From Nocardiopsis sp. TSRI0078 (GTDB taxonomy: Bacteria > Actinomycetota > Actinomycetes > Streptosporangiales > Streptosporangiaceae): a stretch of 64,000 nucleotides of DNA. Positions 25,124 through 35,277 of this stretch are shown one piece after another. Under the pieces are notes generated by a model that saw only the letters and a list, made by a program, of their open reading frames with translations, had not been told where the DNA came from and did no database searches. Position 1 is the stretch's first letter. Each line of letters begins with the position of its first letter. The translations under genes and the position numbers were made by a program. The stretch is taken from positions 124,001 through 188,000 of the forward strand of contig NZ_LWLB01000023.1 of assembly GCF_001905145.1 (NCBI RefSeq), read 5' to 3'.

Positions 25124-25774
25124 GTGAGCAGGAACTACGCCGGGCTCAGCCGCGAGCGCATCATCCTCGAAGCCCTGCACATCATCGCCGGACGCGGACT
25201 GGGCGGCCTGTCCATGCGTCGCCTGGGCGACGCCCTGGAGGTGGAGGCCATGGCCATCTACCACCACTTCCCCCTGGGCAAGGAGCAGCTGTTCAACGCC
25301 ATCGCCGCCTACGTGGCCTCCCCCGCACCCAGCGGCACCGTTCCCACCGAGCCCGGCGAGGAGGCCGACGAGGAGGCGGACGAGGAGAGCGGCGAGGGCA
25401 CCGACGGCCGTGTCCGGGAGGAGGCCGAGGACACCCGCCCCTGGGACGTGCGCCTGACCGACTGGGCCCGCGCTTACCGCGCCCGCCTGCTGGAGTTCTC
25501 CGGCGCGCTGTCCCTGCTGGTGCACCGCGCCCCGCACACCCCCAGCGCCGAGGCCACCCGCGCCCTGATGCACCGCGCCCTGAGCGAGGCGGGCCTGTCC
25601 GGCGACGACGTGGAGCGCGCCGCCGACGCCGTGCACTCCTACTGCGTCGGCGCGGTCGTGCACCAGGTCCGCCACCAGGACGAGGAGGGCGCCCCCGGCG
25701 CCGCCGAGGCCGAGGCGCGCTTCGACTTCGGGCTGCGCGCCCTGCTGCGCGGACTGTCCCCGCACGGCGGCTGA
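25124..25774 (+). CDS. TetR-family transcriptional regulator
   Basis: Repressor-type protein of 216 residues. The N-terminal helix-turn-helix domain is clear: LSRERIILEALHIIAGRG then LSMRRLGDALEVEAMAIYHH. Residues about 65-105 form a Glu/Asp-rich insertion (GEEADEEADEESGEG) unusual for the family. The rest is a helical ligand-binding domain with a TetR_C-like run (YCVGAVVHQVRHQ). The GTG at 25124 follows AAAGGA. The inverted repeat upstream suggests autoregulation. No ligand can be inferred. Confidence 0.9.
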   Translation: MSRNYAGLSRERIILEALHIIAGRGLGGLSMRRLGDALEVEAMAIYHHFPLGKEQLFNAIAAYVASPAPSGTVPTEPGEEADEEADEESGEGTDGRVREEAEDTRPWDVRLTDWARAYRARLLEFSGALSLLVHRAPHTPSAEATRALMHRALSEAGLSGDDVERAADAVHSYCVGAVVHQVRHQDEEGAPGAAEAEARFDFGLRALLRGLSPHGG

Positions 25775-25936
25775 GCACGGAGGAAACACGGAAAACTCCA
25801 CAGAGGTGGAAACCGGTACCACCGGCGTCGCGTCCTAACCGACACAGCGCCAGATCCCCCACACCCCCGAACACCTCCGCTGCCCCCACTCCCCCTGGCG
25901 CTCGGGCCGCGGACCCAGGCAGGAGACGAAGACGCT

Positions 25937-26749
25937 GTGATCCTCAAACGCATGCTCGCCAGTGTCGGCATCGGCGGCGCCACCGTGGAGACCACCCTCG
26001 ACAACGACACCGTCCAGCCGGGCGGCACCGTCACCGGCACCCTCAGGATCACCGGGGGCAAGGTCGCCCAGACACTGGAGGGCGTCAGCGTCGGTCTCCG
26101 CGCCAACGTGGAGAAGGAGTACGAGTACGAGGACTCCGAGGGCGAGACGCACTCGGGCGAGTACACCATCGACGTGGTCGTCGCCGAGCAGACGGTCACC
26201 GACGAGGAGAGGGAGCTGGAGCCCGAGCAGGAGTTCGAGCTCGCCTTCGAGATGACCGTCCCCATGGAGGCGCCCGTCACCGCGGTCGGGGGCACGCACG
26301 TCCTGGACGGCGTGGGCCTCAACACCCGCCTGCACGTGGACAACGCCCTGGACCGCCGGGACGTGGACCCCCTGCTCATCGAGCCCCTTCCGGCCCAGGC
26401 CGCGGTCCTGGAGGCGCTGCACGCGCTGGGCTTCGAGCTGGGGGGCGTCGACCTGGAGAAGGGCGAGATCCCCGGCACCCGCCAGAAGCTGCCCTTCTAC
26501 CAGGAGTTCGAGTACTCCGGCGCCGGCCGGTACGAGGGCCTGGAGTCGCTGGAGCTGACCTTCCTCACCGACGACGACGGTGTGGACGTGGTGCTGGAGC
26601 TGGACAAGAAGCCCGGCATCCTCTTCGGCGAGGGCGGTGACACCCTCCTGCGCCTGAGCGTCGCACACGAGGACACCGACCCCGAGGAGATCGCGGCCAG
26701 GCTCCACGAGTGGGTCCACGCCGTCGCCGGCGAGCGCGGCCTGTTCTAG
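25937..26749 (+). CDS. spo0M: Spo0M-family protein (arrestin-like sporulation-control protein), copy 1
   Basis: Cytosolic beta-sandwich protein of 270 residues. The family hallmark is at the N-terminus: LKRMLASVGIGGATVETTLD, then PGGTVTGTLRITGG. Further matches are VPMEAPVTAVGGTHVLDGVG and NTRLHVDNALDRRDVDPLLI. The C-terminus FGEGGDTLLRLSVAHE also fits. In Bacillus Spo0M affects sporulation and cell shape; in actinobacteria the role is uncertain. The start is GTG at 25937, with GGAGA nine bases before it. It is followed 145 bases later by a paralogue. Confidence 0.9.
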   Translation: MILKRMLASVGIGGATVETTLDNDTVQPGGTVTGTLRITGGKVAQTLEGVSVGLRANVEKEYEYEDSEGETHSGEYTIDVVVAEQTVTDEERELEPEQEFELAFEMTVPMEAPVTAVGGTHVLDGVGLNTRLHVDNALDRRDVDPLLIEPLPAQAAVLEALHALGFELGGVDLEKGEIPGTRQKLPFYQEFEYSGAGRYEGLESLELTFLTDDDGVDVVLELDKKPGILFGEGGDTLLRLSVAHEDTDPEEIAARLHEWVHAVAGERGLF

Positions 26750-26894
26750 CAAGGGCGCCCGGGCACCACCGGACCCGGGCGCCCACCCCGGTGCGGCCGG
26801 ACGCCCCCGCGCGCCCGGCCACACCCCCAAGCACGGGTGCCCCTGCCATCCCCGACGTTCCCGGCCACGCACCCACCGGGAAGAGGAAGTATCT

Positions 26895-27680
26895 ATGGTC
26901 ATCAAGCGCCTGCTCGCCGGTCTCGGATTCGGCGGAGCCTCGGTGGAAACCTCCCTGGACTCGTCCGTGACCACCCCCGGAGGCTCCCTGCGGGGCACCG
27001 TCGTCATCGAGGGCGGCGACGTCGAGCAGCGGATCGAGCAGCTCACCGTGGGCCTGCAGGCCCGGGTCGAGTCCGAGTCCGGCGACCACGAGGTCAGCAG
27101 CGACATGGAGTTCCACCGCGTACGCCTGGGCGAGGGGGCGTCCCTGGTTCCCGGACAGAGCTTCCAGGTGCCCTTCGAGCTCTTCGTGCCCTGGGAGACC
27201 CCCGTCACCGCCCACCGCGGCCGCCACCTGCACCGCATGAACCTCGGCGTCAACACCCGCCTGCACGTGGCGGGCGCGGTCGACCCGGGCGACCTGGACC
27301 CGGTGGGCGTCGAGCCGCTCCCGGCCCAGGCCGCGGTCCTGGACTCGCTGCTCTCCCTCGGGTTCACCTTCAAGCACGCCGACCTGGAGCGGGGCCGCAT
27401 CGCCCACACCAGGCAGCGGCTGCCCTTCTACCAGGAGATCGAGTTCTACTCGCCCAGCCGCTACCAGGGCCTGAACGAGCTGGAGCTGTCCCTGGTCACC
27501 GACGAGCACGGCATGGACGTGGTGCTGGAGCTGGACAAGAAGCCGGGCCTGCTCTTCTCCGAGGGCCGCGACACCTTCCACCGCTTCACCGTGAACCACC
27601 ACGACGGCGCCGGACGCGACTGGACGGGTTACCTGCACCAGTGGCTCGACTCCCTGGCGGGCCGCAGGGAACTGTTCTGA
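26895..27680 (+). CDS. spo0M: Spo0M-family protein, copy 2
   Basis: Paralogue of the preceding gene, 261 residues. The same blocks occur: IKRLLAGLGFGGASVETSLD, TPGGSLRGTVVIEGGDVEQ, WETPVTAHRGRHLHRMNLG, NTRLHVAGAVDPGDLDPVGV and LFSEGRDTFHRFTVNH. By eye about half the residues match copy 1, so the duplication is old. GAAGAGG precedes the ATG. Copies differ in the loop after strand 4, where copy 1 is richer in Glu and Tyr. The pair may act on different partners. Confidence 0.9.
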   Translation: MVIKRLLAGLGFGGASVETSLDSSVTTPGGSLRGTVVIEGGDVEQRIEQLTVGLQARVESESGDHEVSSDMEFHRVRLGEGASLVPGQSFQVPFELFVPWETPVTAHRGRHLHRMNLGVNTRLHVAGAVDPGDLDPVGVEPLPAQAAVLDSLLSLGFTFKHADLERGRIAHTRQRLPFYQEIEFYSPSRYQGLNELELSLVTDEHGMDVVLELDKKPGLLFSEGRDTFHRFTVNHHDGAGRDWTGYLHQWLDSLAGRRELF

Positions 27681-27687
27681 TCCCGGC

Positions 27688-27725
27688 GGGCCCGGAGGGA
27701 GCGGGGGCACGCTCCCTCCGGGCCC
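27688..27725. terminator. Perfect 16-bp bidirectional terminator
   Basis: Bases 27688-27703 pair perfectly with 27710-27725 around a six-base loop. It lies seven bases after the second Spo0M stop and three bases before the stop of the convergent gene, serving both transcripts. It is one of the strongest hairpins in the window. Confidence 0.85.
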
Positions 27726-27728
27726 CGC

Positions 27729-28229
27729 TCACCGCCCCCCGCGGGGCCAGCGCGTGTGGTGGTTGCTCTGCGTACCGGTCACGTCCCGCTGCGTCCGGGC
27801 TCCGCGCTGGTCGACGTGGTCCCCCTGGTAGCCGGTGTTGCCGGCGCCGCCGTTGATGGTGCGGGCCTGTATCGCTATCCCGGTCACGTCGCCGATGATG
27901 GTGTTGGACACCCCGCCCTCGGCGCCCTGGCCGCCCTGTCGCTCGTCCAGAGCCCGGACCAGCTCGCGCAGGCCCTCGGCGGCGCGGGGGTTGGCCTCCA
28001 CCAGCCGGCGCAGCTTGGTCCTCCACTCGCCGACGGCCTCCCCGGCCAGCTCCGGCCGCTGGAGCAGTTCGCCCCGGGTCAGTTCCAGTTCGGCGTCCAC
28101 CACCTTGCGGGCCCGGGAGGACAGGGCGGCGCATGCCTGCCGCACCCGGGTCCAGGACTGGTCGTCACTGGTGGTCATGGCGGTGACCAGGAGGGTGGTG
28201 GCCCTCTCCAGCAGTGCCGTGTCGGTCAT
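27729..28229 (-). CDS. Helical protein with C-terminal amyloid-type (RHIM/BASS3-like) motif, function unknown
   Basis: Predicted 166-residue cytosolic protein. Residues 1 to about 98 are helical and charged (LLERATTLLVTAMTTSDD; SSRARKVVDAELELTRGELL; LRELVRALDERQ). Residues 109-128 contain NTIIGDVTG, then IQARTINGG, resembling the bacterial amyloid signalling motif related to RHIM (pattern N-x3-G-x-V-x-G-x3-Q-A-x-x-I-x-G-G). A Gln/Arg/Asn-rich tail follows. The divergent neighbour 267 bases away carries the same motif. Known proteins with such motifs pair a receptor or adaptor with a cell-death effector. The ATG at 28229 has no strong ribosome site. The link to signalling is inference. Confidence 0.75.
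   Translation of the reverse strand: MTDTALLERATTLLVTAMTTSDDQSWTRVRQACAALSSRARKVVDAELELTRGELLQRPELAGEAVGEWRTKLRRLVEANPRAAEGLRELVRALDERQGGQGAEGGVSNTIIGDVTGIAIQARTINGGAGNTGYQGDHVDQRGARTQRDVTGTQSNHHTRWPRGGR
27846..27905 (-). other. Amyloid-type motif of the helical protein (residues 109-128)
   Basis: The segment encodes NTIIGDVTG-I-A-IQARTINGG. It shares Asn-Thr, two spaced Gly, the IQA core, Thr-Ile and the final Gly-Gly with the segment at 28730-28789 in the divergent gene; about 12 of 20 positions are identical. The rest of the two proteins is unrelated by eye. Confidence 0.65.
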
Positions 28230-28495
28230 GGGGGTACCTGCCTCACACCGTGGAACCAGGGGATGCTCCCCCGCCGTGGGGGCGCCCGTACAGACAGGAC
28301 ACGTTAGCCAAGCCCGCGGTCGTCTACGCCTCCTTTCACCACGCCGCACACCCGTGACCGGAACCGGCCACCGGGAGCGTTCGGGGAGCTTGCCCGGCTC
28401 ACGGACCCGGGCCTGCTTCGGACGGCCGTCCTCGGGCGCCCGCCGTTCGGGCGAACCGCCTACCCGCGCCCCACCGGGCAGGGCACAATGTCCGC

Positions 28496-28918
28496 ATGCG
28501 TTGGCTATGGGTGTGGCTTCTGGCGTCGGTGACGGTCGTGCTCGGGGGCGCCTGGGTCCTGTTCCGGTTCCTCGTGGACCTGAACCAGCTCTCCCAGCTG
28601 TCCGGAGTCGGGTCGCTGGCCGCGGGCGTGGGGGCGTTGGCGACGGCCGTGTGGACGGCACGCCGCTCCTCCACCGCGGGCAGGGGCCCGACCGCTTCCA
28701 CGACCCTCCCGACGCACGGTGGGACGACCAACACGGTGACCGGGAACGTGTCGGGCACCCTCATCCAGGCGCACACGATCGAGGGCGGGGTGGACAGCGC
28801 CTCCGACGGCGAGGACCGCGCCGACCTCTCCGGCGGCCTCTTCCACGATCCGGAGACCGGCGGGCACGGGGGCACCCGGGGTCCCGGGAACGAGTGGCAA
28901 CGGCGTCGCGACGGCTAG
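28496..28918 (+). CDS. Two-TM membrane protein with cytosolic amyloid-type motif, function unknown
   Basis: Predicted 140-residue protein. Two hydrophobic segments lie at about residues 3-27 (WLWVWLLASVTVVLGGAWVL) and 38-55, joined by a short polar loop. A Ser/Thr-rich linker leads to residues 79-98, which read NTVTGNVSG then IQAHTIEGG, the same motif as in the divergent gene. The last 40 residues are Gly/Asp/Arg-rich and probably disordered. CACAAT at 28484-28489, six bases before the ATG, suggests a leaderless transcript. The layout, a short membrane domain plus an amyloid motif, recalls small membrane effectors of bacterial amyloid signalling. No known domain was recognised in the membrane part. 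Confidence 0.7.
   Translation: MRWLWVWLLASVTVVLGGAWVLFRFLVDLNQLSQLSGVGSLAAGVGALATAVWTARRSSTAGRGPTASTTLPTHGGTTNTVTGNVSGTLIQAHTIEGGVDSASDGEDRADLSGGLFHDPETGGHGGTRGPGNEWQRRRDG
28730..28789 (+). other. Amyloid-type motif of the membrane protein (residues 79-98)
   Basis: The segment encodes NTVTGNVSG-T-L-IQAHTIEGG. See the paired segment at 27846-27905. It is placed after the membrane helices so that it would face the cytosol if both termini are inside. Confidence 0.65.
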
Positions 28919-29019
28919 GGCGTGTATCGAGAGTGCTGCCCGGGGCCTGAGCTGCGTGTGTGCGAAGCATGAGCACAGCCCGGTGGCGTTTGGCGTGGAG
29001 ATCAGGAAGGCTAGGGCGC

Positions 29020-29403
29020 ATGGTCTCGGTATTGCAGAACGTGGCGATTGACTGTGCGGATGCCTACGAGCTGGCTCGGTTCTGGAGCAGTGCGACTGGC
29101 CGTCCGCTGCATCCGGAGGACAGACCGGGTGAACGGGAGACTCAGGTGCTGCTGGCGGAGGGCCCGGTGCTGCACTTCAACCAGGTGCCCGAGGCTAAGA
29201 CGATCAAGAACCGGATCCATCTGTGCGTGCGCCCTGAGACCTCGCGCGATCAGGAGGTGGACCGGCTGCTGGGCCTCGGCGCCACCTTTGTCGCCGATCA
29301 CCGGAATCCCGATGGTTCAGGCTGGGCAATCCTTGCTGATCCCGAAGGCAACGAATTCTGCGTTCTGCGCAGTGAGTCCGACCGAGCCGCCATGAGTCCC
29401 TGA
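29020..29403 (+). CDS. VOC-superfamily (glyoxalase/bleomycin-resistance-like) protein
   Basis: Small cytosolic protein of 127 residues with the paired beta-alpha-beta-beta-beta units of the VOC fold, of the Glyoxalase_6 type: LQNVAIDCADAYELARFWSSA, then LHFNQVPEAKTIKNRIHLCV, VDRLLGLGATFV and WAILADPEGNEFCVL. Possible metal ligands are His near residue 72 and Glu in DPEGNEF. The start at 29020 follows AGGAAGG. GC content and codon choice (GCT, ACT, ATC AAG next to AGA) are less biased than in the neighbours, and an IS remnant lies 13 bases downstream, so recent transfer is likely. Substrate unknown. Confidence 0.88.
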   Translation: MVSVLQNVAIDCADAYELARFWSSATGRPLHPEDRPGERETQVLLAEGPVLHFNQVPEAKTIKNRIHLCVRPETSRDQEVDRLLGLGATFVADHRNPDGSGWAILADPEGNEFCVLRSESDRAAMSP

Positions 29404-29415
29404 CGCTCACGCGCC

Positions 29416-30341
29416 GTCCTGGCCGGTCTCGTATGACAGCCGGTCACAGCCACGCGTTGATAGCTGCGACGAGAACGGTCGCTTCGTAGCGGACGGCGAG
29501 CTTGCCGTACCGGGTGGCCACCGCTCGATACCTCTTGAGGCGATTGATGCCGCATTCGACGGCGTGGCGCTCGCGGTAGTCGGTCGTGTCGAACGTCGGC
29601 GGGCGGCCACCGCGAGCGCCGAGCTTCCGGCGGTTCGCGAGCTGGTCGACCTTGTTCGGAATGGTGCAGCGGATTCCACGTCTGCGCAGGTAGGCGCGGT
29701 TCTTCCGAGAGGAGTACGCCTTGTCCGCGCGGACTTTGCGTGACCGGGTGCGGGGCCGGCCCGCCCCCGGGCGAGGCACCAGGATGCGGCTGAGCACCGC
29801 CTCGAACTGCGGGGAGTCACCCCGCTGCCCGGCCGTGATCACGAGGGACATGGGCTTTTGCCCTGTTCGACGGCCAGGTGCAGTTTGGTGGTCAGACCGC
29901 CGCGCGAGCGGCCGAGCCCGTGGTCGGCCGACTCCACCTGGACGCCGCCGGGAGGCTCCTTTTGCAGCTCCCCCTTTTCCGCGCGCCGGCGGCGTGCTGG
30001 TGCGCCCGGCATACTGTGGAGTCCACGCTGATGTCCCAGGTGATCAGGTGGTTGGCGTCTGCCCGGGCCTGCAGCGCGGTGAAGAGCCGCTGCCACGTGC
30101 CGTCCCGCTGCCAGCGGCGGAACAGGTCGTACACCCGCCCCCACGGGCCGTACTCGGCGGGTAGGCCTCGCCAGGGGAGGCCGGTACGCACCCGAAACCG
30201 GATGCCGTCGATCAACTGCCGCCGCGTCCATATCGGCGGTCGCCCCGGCTTCTTCCCTGCGGGCAACAGCGGGAGGCCTTCACCGGTTCCACACCGCGAT
30301 CAGCGGCCCTCCCGCCATGCGCGTACCTAACCTCTCAGGAC
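29416..30341 (-). mobile_element. IS5-family insertion sequence remnant
   Basis: The element spans about 926 bases, a usual size for the IS427-like group of IS5. Proposed ends are a GTCCTG at 29416-29421 and the inverted CAGGAC at 30336-30341. Reading inward from both ends, GTCCTG-N3-GGT-N3-GTA is shared. I could not identify a target duplication. It is inserted between the VOC gene and the 3' end of the ABC ATPase gene, whose stop codon is only eight bases away. Confidence 0.6.
29444..30266 (-). pseudogene. IS5-family DDE transposase, interrupted by two frame changes
   Basis: The transposase is split over three frames. Part one (30266 to about 29985) has LIDGIRFRVRTGLPWRGLP, YGPWGRVYDLFRRW and ISVDSTVCRAHQHA with the first Asp. 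Part two (to about 29855) reads ADHGLGRSRGGLTTKLHLAV. Part three (29851-29444) has VRADKAYSSR with the second Asp and ERHAVECGINRLKRYRAVAT with the Glu, ending INAWL. Both changes are -1 and both fall at AAAAG runs, where IS elements of this family can use programmed frameshifting once; the second is probably a 1-base loss. The N-terminus is also degraded, with a stop just upstream of PLLPAGKKPG. The catalytic triad is kept, but activity is unlikely. Confidence 0.85.
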
Positions 30342-30348
30342 AGAACAC

Positions 30349-32166
<1,818 letters not shown>

Positions 32167-32198
32167 GGAACTCCCTCGAACGCGGCGCCGACCGGACG

Positions 32199-33212
<1,014 letters not shown>

Positions 33213-33253
33213 CGCGCGTGCTTTCTGTCGTGGGGCGCACGGTCGACCGCGTC

Positions 33254-33292
33254 GGCACCGACGGGCCCGGGCGGCCCGGGCCCGTCGGTGCC
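33254..33292 (-). terminator. Perfect 18-bp hairpin inside the ABC-importer operon
   Basis: Bases 33254-33271 (starting GGCACCGACGGGCCCGGG) pair perfectly with 33275-33292 around a CGG loop. It lies between the binding-protein stop (33381) and the OppB start (33212). No T-run follows. It may act as a partial terminator or as a 3'-end stabiliser of the upstream mRNA, giving more binding protein than permease. Confidence 0.75.
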
Positions 33293-33380
33293 TGCACCAC
33301 CCGGGAACAAGCTAACCCACGGTGATCGAATGGTCACCATTGAGCCCCGGCGCGTCCGGGACGTGTCCGACGGGCGAGGC

Positions 33381-35192
33381 TCAGTCCCTGGTGGTGCCCA
33401 GCACCATGTAGTCGTACATCGAGTAGCCCACGTGGTAGTACGCGTTGGTCAGGTTCGGGGGCCGGTACAGCACCGTCCGCTCGAACACCGCCGGGAGGAT
33501 CGCCGCCTGCTCCATGGCCCGCTGGTCGATCTGCGTGTAGATCGAGGCGCGCTCGTCGGGGTCCTCCACCGTGACGACCTCGTCGAACCACGCGTTGATC
33601 CGCTCGTCGTCCAGTTCGGAGATGTTGGCGTTGCCCGCGTCCCGGATGGCGTCGCCGTCCAGGATCTTGCTCATGAACCCGTAGCCGCTGGGCCAGTCCG
33701 GCGCCCACCCGTACACGGTCAGGCCCAGGTCGTTCTCGTGCACGAAGGACGGCGAACCGGCCTGGGTGTTGGTGTAGGTGTCCGACGGGTACTGCCTGAT
33801 CCGCACCTCGATCCCCACCCGCTTCAGGGACTGCTGCAGGGCCTCGGCCGTGCTCACGTCGGCGGGCCGGTCGGCCCGGGCCCCGATGGAGGTGGAGAAC
33901 CCGTCGGGCTCGCCGCACTCCTCCAGCTTCTGCCGGGCCATGTCCAGATCGCCCTCGTTGCCCTCCGACGGGTAGGGGTTGATGCTCGGGTCGGCGCCCG
34001 GCAGCGCGCTGGGCATGATCTGGGTGGCGATGTCGCCTCCGGTGTCGCCGCCCCACGCCCGTTGCAGCGCGTCGCGGTTGGCCGCGTACATGATCGCCTG
34101 GCGGCAGGCCAGGTCGTCCAGCGGCTCCAGGACGGTGTTGATGTTGACGTAGCGCAGGGTGCTGCTCTGCGGGTTGTCGACGCTGTTGCGCTCGTTCTCG
34201 TCGGTGATCAGGGTGCCCTTCATCGCCGGACCCACCCCGGTCCCGCCCAGGTCGACGTCCAGTTCCCCGTTGACCAGGCGCTGGTCGATCTCGTTCTGGT
34301 CGACCCCCAGTTCCACCTCGATCCGGTCCGGCAGCGCCTTGCGGCTGGGGTCGGTGGAGGCGTCCCACTGGTCGTTGCGCACCAGGTTCAGGGACACGCC
34401 GGGCCGGTACTCGCCGTCGAACTTGTAGGGCCCCGAGGAGACGACGCGGCTCTGGTACCGCTCTCCGCGGTCGGCCTCGGGCGGGACCGGCGCGGTCTGC
34501 GGCTGGATGAGCACGTAGGGGAATTCGGAGAAGCTCCTGTTGAGGCGAAAGACCAGGGTGCGGTCGTCCGGGGTCCCGATCCCGCCGAACCCGGCCAGCG
34601 GATCGCTCTCGTTCGCGTAGGGACCCTCGTAGTCCTCGCTGTCGGCCAGCAGGTCCTGGAAGTACTTGGGGCCGTTGGGCAGCGCCTGGGCGCCGAAGTT
34701 GCTGCGCGCGATGGCGTACTTGACGTCCTGCGCGGTGATCTGCGACCCGTCCTCGTACTTGAGGCCCGGCTTGATGCGCACCGTCCACTCGGTGAAGTCC
34801 TCGTTGGCCTCGGGCATGGCCTCGGCCAGGTCGGGCTGGAGCTCGGTGCCCTCCTCCCCCGGCGCCCCGACGTAGGTGAGCAGGGTGCGCGCGTAGTAGC
34901 GGCTGAAGTTCCAGCTGAACGCGTAGTAGGTGTTGCCGGGGTCGGGCGAGTCGAAGTCCGAGGAGATGGCGTAGCGCAGGGTCCCGCCGGCCTGGTCGGA
35001 GGGGTTGACGACCGAGTTCTCGCCCTCGTTGAACTCCGCGTCGACGTCTCCTCCGCCCCCGCCGCCGCCCGCGCCTCCGCAGGCGGCCAGCAGCAGGACC
35101 GCGGCCGCCCCCAGGGCCAGGGGCGCGCTCACCCGGCCGCGCCCGCGGCGGCGCCGGGAGGGGGCCGCGTGTGTGAGGTGATGGGTGGTCAC
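33381..35192 (-). CDS. Oligopeptide-type ABC importer substrate-binding lipoprotein (OppA/DppA, SBP family 5)
   Basis: Extracytoplasmic receptor of 603 residues. A basic signal peptide ends in the lipobox LLLAAC (Cys38), followed by a Gly-rich tether. SBP_5 blocks include GGTLRYAISSDFDSPDPGNT near the mature start, ITAQDVKYAIARSNFG, SSGPYKFDGEYRPGVSLNLV, and ACRQAIMYAANRDAL. Late blocks AEALQQSLKRVGIEVRIRQYP and VYGWAPDWPSGYGF are also typical. The GTG at 35192 follows a strong AGGAGG. It lies between the two permease genes, an uncommon order. The natural substrate (peptide or other) is not visible. Confidence 0.94.
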   Translation of the reverse strand: MTTHHLTHAAPSRRRRGRGRVSAPLALGAAAVLLLAACGGAGGGGGGGDVDAEFNEGENSVVNPSDQAGGTLRYAISSDFDSPDPGNTYYAFSWNFSRYYARTLLTYVGAPGEEGTELQPDLAEAMPEANEDFTEWTVRIKPGLKYEDGSQITAQDVKYAIARSNFGAQALPNGPKYFQDLLADSEDYEGPYANESDPLAGFGGIGTPDDRTLVFRLNRSFSEFPYVLIQPQTAPVPPEADRGERYQSRVVSSGPYKFDGEYRPGVSLNLVRNDQWDASTDPSRKALPDRIEVELGVDQNEIDQRLVNGELDVDLGGTGVGPAMKGTLITDENERNSVDNPQSSTLRYVNINTVLEPLDDLACRQAIMYAANRDALQRAWGGDTGGDIATQIMPSALPGADPSINPYPSEGNEGDLDMARQKLEECGEPDGFSTSIGARADRPADVSTAEALQQSLKRVGIEVRIRQYPSDTYTNTQAGSPSFVHENDLGLTVYGWAPDWPSGYGFMSKILDGDAIRDAGNANISELDDERINAWFDEVVTVEDPDERASIYTQIDQRAMEQAAILPAVFERTVLYRPPNLTNAYYHVGYSMYDYMVLGTTRD

Positions 35193-35219
35193 TCTGCCTC
35201 CTGGTCGGATTCGCTGCTG

Positions 35220-35240
35220 GGGCCGTGCGCCGCACGGCCC
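35220..35240 (-). other. Hairpin between OppC and the binding-protein gene
   Basis: GGGCCGTGC and GCACGGCCC form a 9-bp stem with a three-base loop in the 85-base gap. Together with the hairpin at 33254-33292 it brackets the binding-protein gene, which would let that message be processed and stabilised separately. Confidence 0.5.
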
Positions 35241-35277
35241 GGGACACGGGGGAAGGAACCGGGCACGTCCGGACCCG

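Noticed and set aside
28960-29019. Earlier start for the VOC protein
   Set aside because: The 20 extra residues are basic with no similarity to the fold, while the ATG at 29020 has a strong ribosome site.
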